Assembly (NCBI GenBank): GCA_022601195.1
Contig: JAHZIX010000006.1
Location: 80,629-144,628 of the forward strand
Length of the DNA stretch: 64,000 nt
Origin: Deltaproteobacteria bacterium
Lineage (GTDB): Bacteria > Acidobacteriota > Thermoanaerobaculia > Multivoradales > JAHZIX01
Direction: 5' to 3'
Position numbers and translations under genes: made by a program. Below, in pieces: positions 46,901 through 55,900 of this stretch (the first letter of the stretch is position 1; the number at the start of each line of letters is the position of its first letter). The notes under the pieces were generated by a model. It worked only from the letters and a program-made list of their open reading frames with translations, made no database searches and was not told the origin of the DNA.

Positions 46901-49900
46901 TTTCACGATTCCCCGGTACCGGATCTCGATTTTGCCGGTCTCACTGGTGAGGTTACAGAACGGCACAACGGTTCTGCCAAGGCTGACCTCAACATCGTCG
47001 GCATTCCCCGGGCGGAACAGCGCCTCGGTGGTCGAGTCAATGAGGCGAAACAGGGAATCACCCTCATCTGGGAGTACAGTACCGATCTTTTCGAGAGAAC
47101 TTCCATGGAGCGTATGGTCACTCAGTACCAGACCCTACTGACCTCCGCTGCATCCATCGCCGGGCAGATGGTGGGTGGCTTGGAGCTTTTGAGAGAGGTG
47201 GAACGGGAACAACTTCGTACCTGGAACCAAACCGCGACACCGTTTCCCCGAGACCGGGCACTCCACCAGCTCTTCGAGCACCAGGTGGACCGCCAAGGGG
47301 CCGCCCTGGCGGTAAGCTCCGGGAGCTCGGAATGGAGCTACGAAGATCTTGAGGAAAGGGCCAATCGCCTGGCCCGGTTGTTGGTAGCTAGGGGCGTGGG
47401 GCACCGTTCTTTGGTGGCACTGGCTCTCGACCGCTCCCCGGAGCTTCTCTTGGCAGTTCTGGCGGTCACCAAGGCGGGGGCGGCCTATCTTCCTCTCGAC
47501 CCACATCATCCCGTGGAGCGTTTGAGCTACATCCTCGAAGACTCCGGAGCTCACCTGGTGGTCACCGCCGGCTCGCTTCCCCAGAGTCTTGTCGAGATAT
47601 TGCCGGAACGGGTCGATCTGGTGGCGGATACAGCTGAAATAGAGAGCTGTTCATCCCGGCGACTGGAAGTCGAGGTGAGTCCCAGTCACCGAGCCTATGT
47701 CATCTATACCTCGGGCTCTACGGGCCAACCGAAGGGCTCAGAGATACCCCACCGGGGCGCCGTAAACCTCGCCCACTGGCATATCGATGCATTCCAAGTG
47801 GGGCCCGACGATCGGGGTACCTTGGTGGCGAGCCCATCCTTTGACGCTTCGGTCTGGGAGATCTGGCCCTATCTCGCGGCGGGATCCAGTCTTCATATTC
47901 CGCCTCAGGAGCTGCGAGCGGCTCCTCGGGAGCTATTCGCCTGGCTGGCGGAGAATCGCATCTCGGTGGCCTTCCTGCCGACGGCATTGGGAGAGGCCGT
48001 TTTGGAAGAGGTGACTCTGGAAGAGGCGGAAGACGGGGAGGAGCCGGATCGAAGCTTCCCCGCCAGTCTGGCGTTGCGGACCCTCTTGCTGGGGGGAGAT
48101 CGCCTGCGCAGACCGCCTGCTCCGGGTCTTCCTTTCCGGGTGATCAATAACTATGGACTGACAGAAGATTCGGTGGTCGCCACCAGTGGTGAGGTCGCTC
48201 CGGTGGACTCTCGGGAGGCGCGGGTGCCGGTGCCCAGTATCGGCACGCCCATCGCCAACCATCACACCTACGTTTTGGATCCACTCTTCGCCTTGGTGCC
48301 GGTGGGCGTTCCCGGCGAGCTCTACATCGCTGGCGATGGGTTGGCTTGGGGGTATCTCAACCGCCCGTCCCTGACCGCCGAACGGTTCTTGCCGGATCCC
48401 TACACCAACCCGGCTGACTCATCTAGGTCAGATTTTTCTAGTTCTAGCAACGGTGGTGGTCGCCTCTACCGCACCGGGGATCGGGTTCGCTGGCTGGGTC
48501 GGGGAGAGTTGGAGTATCTCGGAAGATCCGATCATCAGGTCCAAGTGCGGGGTTTTCGGGTGGAACCCGGAGAGATCGAATCCGCCTTGCAGGAAAGTGT
48601 TGTGGTTCAAGCTGCGGCGGTGGTTCCCAGCGCGGACAGCCGCCAGTTGGTGGGTTTTGTGGTTTGCGAGGGGCAACCGGAGGAGCAACTCGCGATCTCC
48701 GAGGCGCTCCGTGAAGAGTTGGCCCGGTCTCTTCCCGACTACATGGTGCCAGCCAGAATCGTGGCTGTGGACGAGCTGCCCCTAGCTCCTACTGGCAAGG
48801 TGGACCGTCGAGCCTTGGTTCGCCAGGCGGATCAGATGGCATCGGATTGGGGACCCGTGGGTTCCGGGGACGAGCCCAAGAGCGTTACAGAAGAGATGAT
48901 TGCAGGAATCTGGGCTTCCCTCCTCGAGGTCGACACCGTCGGAGTTCGCGACGACTTCTTTTCCCTTGGGGGCCACTCTCTGTTAGCAGCTCGAGTCCTT
49001 TCCCGGATCCGGGAGAGCCTCGAGGTGGATCTACCCTTGAGGGCTCTATTCGAATGGCCCACGGTGGAACAGCTCGGCCGTGCCGTGGAGGAACATTCGA
49101 GGGTCGGAAGCCAAGGAGGAGGGATTTCTTCGGTACCTCGAGAGGGTTCCTTGGCGCTTTCTTTTGGTCAGGAACGGCTGTGGTTTTTGGATCGACTGAT
49201 TCCCGAGAGCTCGGCCTACCATATTTGTCGGGCCTACGAGCTGCGGGGGGAGTTGAGTCCCAGCGGCCTCCAGATAGCGTTGGCAGCCCTCGCCGTCCGC
49301 CACGAGTCCCTGCGGACCACCTTTGGGGAACGAGGGGGACAGGCCGTTCAGATGGTGGCGGAGCCTGGGATCGGTGAAACCGTGCCGGCCCTGCCGGTGA
49401 TCGATCTCACGGGATTGGTGCCAGTCATTGCGCAGGGTGAAGCGGAGCGCCTCCGCGGTGAGGAAGGACGGCGCCCTTTCGACCTTAGCCGCCTGCCGCT
49501 GCATCGCTGGACCCTGTTGCGCACGGGGGAGACGACCCACCAGTTACTGTTGACCTTTCACCACATCATTACCGATGGCTGGTCCACGGGCGTTTTACTG
49601 CGGCAGTTGGCAGAGGCCTACGGGAAGAGCCTCGCGGGAGAGGACCTTCCTGAGCCGTCCCTGTCGTCTTTGGACTACGTCGACTTTGCCGCTTGGCAGC
49701 GGCAGAGTCTCGATGCAGACTCTCTAGAGGAGCTTCTGACCTATTGGCGGTCGCGCTTGGAGGGGGCTCCCGCGGTGCTCGAGATTCCTCTGGATCGACC
49801 ACGCCCCAAGCTCCAATCCTTCCAAGGCGACCAGGTGCGCCGGTTCCTGGCTCCAGATCGGGCGGCCCGATTGCGACGGCTGGCGAGGGAGTCCGGCGTG

Positions 49901-52900
49901 ACTTGGTTCATGGCCCTATTGGCGAGTCTCGGCGCTGTTTTGAGTCGCCTCTCGGGACAGTCGGACGTGGTCATCGGGAGTCCCGTGGCTGGCCGGACGC
50001 GCCGCGAAGTGGACTCGGTGGTGGGACTGTTCGTCAACACTTTGGCCTTGCATCTCGGGTTTGCCGGTAAACCTACTTTCCGCGAGTTGTTGGAGCGTTC
50101 CCGGCAAGCCACTTTAGGAGCTCTGGCTCACCAAGCGCTGCCCTTCGAGCGGTTGGTAGCTGAACTGGAATCGGAGCGGGATCTCAGTCATTCGCCGGTA
50201 TTTCAGGTTCTCCTCGTGCCCGGGGAAGCCGATATGGAGGCGTTGTCCTTGCCAGGCCTGGAAACCCAAAATATGCCGGTTCCTCGCGGTGAATCTCAGT
50301 TCGATCTCGCCCTGTTTGCGCGAGACAGCGATCTGGGACTGGAGCTGGCCCTCCGCTACGATTCTGCTCTATTCGACGGGAGCACCGCTCAGCGCACCCT
50401 CGGCCAGCTGGTGAGCCTTCTCGATGACGCCATCGACCATCCTGAAAAGGGGCTCCAGGAACTGCAGCTACTGAGTGCCTCTCAGCGCCATGCAGCTCTC
50501 TCCGAGTGGAATGACACCGCGCGGTCCTTTCCCCGAGATCAGCTGCTGCACCAAGCGTTCGAGGCGAGGGCGGCAGAGAGCCCTGAAGCTGTTGCTGTGG
50601 TGACGGCGACGAGGGAGCTTGACTACGGCGAGCTGAATCGGCGTGCCAACCAGCTGGCTCATCAGCTGCGGGAGCTAGGGGCGAAGCCGGGCACCCTGGT
50701 CGGAGTCCATTTGGGGCGACAGCCGGAGATGATCGTGACGGTTCTCGCCGTCCTCAAGGTGGGGGCCGCCTACGTGCCCATGGAGCTGTCCTGGCCAGCG
50801 GAGCGCTGTCGGTGGATCATTTCCCGCAAGGGTATCGAGATTCTCGTCACCCGTAGCGACCGCCTTGCGGAAGCCGGCTCGCCAACTCGCAGCGAGGCCC
50901 GTTGGGTGGTCTGCATGGACCGTCCCGGTGTGGAGGTTTCGCAATGGGATCGAGTGCGGACTCTGGATCAGGTGGAAGCTCAGCCGGACACGGACCTTCC
51001 ACCGTTGGCGAGCCCAGAAGACCTGGCGTACATCATCTTCACCTCTGGCTCCACCGGCCGGCCCAAGGGCGTCATGGTGCGTCATCGCCCGGTGGTTCAG
51101 TTGATTCAATGGGTGACAAAGACCTTTGGGGTGGGCCCGGGGGACCATTTGCTCTACACCACGGCCTTGTCCTTCGACCTATCGGTCTACGATATTTTTG
51201 GCACTTTGGCAGCTGGTGGATCGATTCGCTTGGCCTCCGAAGAGGAGTTGGAAGATCCTCAGCAGTTGGTGGATCTTCTGGCCGTCGGAAAGGTGACTTT
51301 TTGGGACTCGGCTCCAGCCGCGTTGCAGCGCCTGGCGCCCCTGTTTCCTCGTCGCGCTGCTCAGTCCCAATTGCGTTTGGTGTTCCTGTCCGGGGATTGG
51401 ATTCCTCTAGCTCTCCCGGATCAGGTTCGGGACACCTTCACCGATGCCCAAGTGATCAGTCTTGGTGGTGCTACGGAAGCTACCGTTTGGTCGAATTTCT
51501 TTCCCGTCGGTGAGGTCGAGCCCTCATGGTCATCCATACCCTACGGTCGCCCCATCGACAATGCTCGGTACCTGATTCTGGACTCCTCTTTGGAACCGTG
51601 CCCAATTCGGGTTGCCGGTGATCTCTATATCGCCGGGGAGGTGCTCTCCTCGGGGTATTTCCAGGAGGCTCAGCAAACGGCTTTGAGCTACTTGCCGGAT
51701 CCTTTCGCCGCCTCTTCTCCTCTGCCCGATCAGAGCGCCTCGAGGCTCTACCGAACCGGTGATAGAGCTCGGTTCTGGGACGATGGAACAATGGAGTTTC
51801 TGGGTCGTCAGGACTCCCAGGTGAAGGTGCGGGGATACCGGATCGAATTGGGGGAGATCGAGGCCGTCCTCGCCGAGCATTCCGCTATCGATGTGGCGGT
51901 GGTGCTGGTCCGCGAGGACGTCCCCGGCGATCAGCGTCTGGTGGCGTACTTCACTTCGACTTCCGATCGGTCGGTGGAAACCCAAGACCTCGTTCAGTTG
52001 GCCAAGAAGCGTTTGCCGGAGTACATGGTTCCTCATACCTTTGTGGCTCGCGATAGCTGGCCTCTATCTCCGACCGGCAAGCTGGACCGGAGTGCATTGC
52101 CGGCGCCAGAGCCTCCCCAACGAGCCCAGTCCGCTGTGAGGCTTTCCCCCCGTAGTTTTGCGGAGACGACCATCGTTCGGGTCTGGAAGAAAGTCATCGG
52201 CATCGAAGAGGTGGGCGTCGATGACAACTTCTTCGATCTTGGCGGCCACTCCTTGCTCATGGCAAGAGTCCACTCTCTACTCCAAGAGCAGCTCCATGGG
52301 GATCTTTCCATGGCAGATCTGTTCCGCTTTCCCACCGTCGCGGCTTTGGCGGAAGCCATTGCCCCGGCTGTGGAAGTTCCCCCAGAGGCCACTCTCGGAG
52401 AACCGGAGCCAGTGGCGGCGGAACCGGCAGCAGAAGTTGCTAGTGGGGTCAGCGGCCATATCGCCATCATCGGTATGGCGGGCCGGTTTGCCGGCAGTGC
52501 GAACCTAAATGAATTCTGGCAGGCCCTGAGAGCTGGCCGGGAGCTAACCCAAACCTTCAGTGATGAGGAGCTCACCGCTGCCGGAGTTCCTGCTTCTCTA
52601 CTCGAAAATCCTCGCTATGTAAAAACTCGAGGAGCTTTGTCAAAGGCCGACCATTTCGATGCGTCTTTCTTCGGCTACTCCCCTCGAGAGGCAGAGGTCA
52701 TCGATCCCCAACAGCGACTGTTTCTGGAGACCTCCTGGGAAGCTTTGGAAGATTCGGGCTATGTTTCGCCGTCTCGAGGGGAGCGGGTGGGAGTCTTCGG
52801 CGGTGTTAGCTCGACCGGCTACGGTGCGAGTCTGCTGGGCGATCCGGAGGTCGTTGGTGCGGTAGGCGGCTATCAAATCAACATCTCCAACGCTGCGGAC

Positions 52901-55900
52901 TACCTGCCGACCCGAGTTTCCTACAAATTGAATCTCACCGGCCCTAGCGTCAATGTCCAAACCGCATGCTCGACCTCCTTGGTCGCCGTTCACCTGGCCG
53001 TCAAGGCCCTGCACCATGGAGAGTGCGAGTTGGCGTTGGCAGGCGGTGCCTGTGCTCTGCCCCAAGAGACTCGGGGTTATCTGTTCGAACCCGGTGGCAT
53101 CGCGTCGCCGGATGGTCGTACCCGTGCCTTCGATGCCTCTGCGGGAGGAACTGTAGGTGGCAGTGGAGTCGGCGCAGTGGTATTGAAACCCCTCGAGAAG
53201 GCCATGGCCGACGGCGATACCATTCGCGCTGTGATTCGGGGTTCCGCTTTGACCAATGATGGTTCCCGCAAGGTGGGTTTCACGGCTCCGAGTATCGACG
53301 GTCAGGCCGAGGCGATTCGACAGGCCCACTTGGCGGCAGGAGTCTCTGCCGAGTCCATCGACTACGTAGAAGCTCACGGTACCGCTACAGCCATGGGAGA
53401 TCCCATCGAGGTTGCCGCGCTGCACGAGGTCTTTCCTCCGCGCAGCGATGGTCGCCGTTGTGGCCTGGGAGCCGTGAAAAGCAATGTCGGGCATCTCGAT
53501 GCAGCGGCTGGAATCGCTGGCCTGATAAAAACAGTCCTAGCTCTACAGCAGGAGGAGATTCCGGCGAGTCTGCATTTTGACCAGCCGAACCCGGAGGTCG
53601 ATTTCAGCGCTGGTCCCTTTTCCGTGGAACGGAGCCTTCGGCCCTGGCCTTCTCGCTGGGATGAGGCTGGGAAAGAGCCGCGACGAGCTGGTGTCAGTTC
53701 CTTCGGAATCGGTGGCACCAACGCTCATCTGGTACTGGAAGAGGCTCCTCCTGCCAGCCCCTCAGCCCCCACTTGCGAAACTCAACTGCTGGTGCTCTCC
53801 GCGAAAACTGCGGAGGCTCTCGAACAGCAGACGATTCAGCTTGCGGACTATCTTCAAACGAAACCGGAGACGCCGGTGGAGTCGGCCACCGGCGAGCTTG
53901 CCGATGTGGCTTTCACCCTGCAAACGGGGCGGCGCCCTTTTCAGCATCGTCGAGCCATCGTCTGTCGCAGCACCACCGAGGCTTTGGAAGCCTTGAGGGG
54001 GGAAGCTCCGGGACGAGTCGAGAGCCGGGGCGGTTGGCGATCCGGCGGCGGAACGGTGTTTCTATTCCCGGGCCAAGGCGCCCAATACGCGGCCATGGGA
54101 GCTCATCTCTATGAAGAGGGCGGCGTCTTTCGCAAGGAGGTCGACCGTTGCCTGGATCTGGTTCCGGGCCCACTGCGCCACAAGCTTCAAGAGATCCTCC
54201 TGCCGACAGCCCTGGCTAGCGAGGTGGATCTGCCGGCTCTAGACGCGCGGCTGCTATCGACAGCGATGGCGCAGCCGGCCCTGTTTATTGTGGAGTACGC
54301 CTTAGCTCGCCAATGGATGGCCTGGGGAGCGGTTCCGGAAGCCCTGCTGGGGCACTCCCTTGGAGAGTGGGTGGCGGCTTGTTTGGCAGGAGTATTTCAA
54401 CTCGAAGAGGCTCTTCACCTGGTGATCGCGAGAGGTGAGTGGATGGAGGAGATGGAGCCCGGCGACATGCTAGCGGTGGCGTTGCCCGAGGCGGATCTTC
54501 TGAAGCATTTGGAGCGGCATCCGGAAGTAGAGTTGGCGGCGGTGAATGGGGAGCTCGCCACGACGGTTTCTGGGCCATCCCAAGGAATCTTCGAGCTTGC
54601 CGATTCCTTGGCCCGGGCAGGAGTCGAGTTTCGACCTCTCCACACGTCTCACGCTTTTCATTCCGCTTCTATGGAGCCCATGTTGGATCGTTTCGCAGCG
54701 GAGGTAGAGAAAGTGGAGCGAAGGGCTCCTAGTATCGCTTTCCTCTCCAATGTGACAGGAACCTGGATCACCGAGGAGCAGGCTCGAGATTCCCGGTATT
54801 GGACCGAGCATCTGCGCCGCACGGTTCGTTTTCACGACGGCCTCAGCGCCGTGTTGGCGCGGCAGGGAATGCGTCTTCTGGAGGTCGGGCCGGGTCGGCA
54901 ACTCTCGACTTTTGCTCGTCAGCACCAGCAGCGGGACCAGGCGGATCTGATCGAAACCACTCTGCCGCACCCCAAGAATCGAGAACGTGACCTCGAGTTG
55001 TCTCGGCGAGCCCTGGGGAATTATTGGCTTGCCGGGGGGGCGGTAGATTGGGATGCCTTTCACGGACCGGGTCGAAGGCGAGTCTCACTGCCCACCTATC
55101 CTTTCGAGAGCCGCCGCTATCTGTTGGGCCCCGCGGCGAGGAAAGAAGCTCTGGAATCTGCGGTGGAGTCGGTGGAGGAACTGCGAAGCCTCAAGGTGGT
55201 CTCTTCCCATCCCAGCTCCGTGGACACTCCTCTCTCCGAAGTCGAGACGGCTGTAGCAGATGTCTGGAATGAGCTCTTAGGGGTCCAGGGCCTTCGCCCC
55301 CACGATGACTTCTTTGATCTCGGCGGTAGCTCTCTGATGGCCATTCGCCTCGGTCAACGCTTGGAGGCCAAACTCGGGGCGGAGCTACCTATGAGCACGC
55401 TTCTTGAGGCTTCGACCCTCGGTGCCCTGGCTCAACGAGTCGTGGAAACTCTGGAAAGAGGAGAGGCCCCTGCACCTGCGTCCTCTAGTCTCGTTGCTCT
55501 CCAGCCAGGGGACGGACGGCAGCGTCCTCTGTTCTTGGTGCATCAGGTGGGGGGGCAGGCCTTTACCTTCCGAGCCTTGGCGAAGAACCTTGGGTCTGGA
55601 CGGCCCGTGTTTGCCTTTCGGTCCCAAGGTCTCGAAACCGGAGAAACCGTCTTGGGCTCCATCGAGGAAATGGCCAGCCACTACCTGGAGCTGCTACGGG
55701 AAGCGCAGCCGGAAGGCCCCTACGCTCTCGGTGGCGCCTCCATGGGCGGGATGGTCGCCTTCGAAATGGCTCAACAGTTGATTCGGCAAGGAGAAAAGGT
55801 CGACTTGTTGGCGGTCATGGATACTCCCTGCCTGGACCAGATGCCCGTGCCGGAAGATGGTTCTGTAGCCCTGGCTGCCGTCTTTCAAGGCCACGCCGGC

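Noticed and set aside
49150..50490. Heterocyclisation (Cy) domain before the cysteine-type module
   Set aside because: The motif is HHIITDG, the ordinary condensation form, not DxxxxD.
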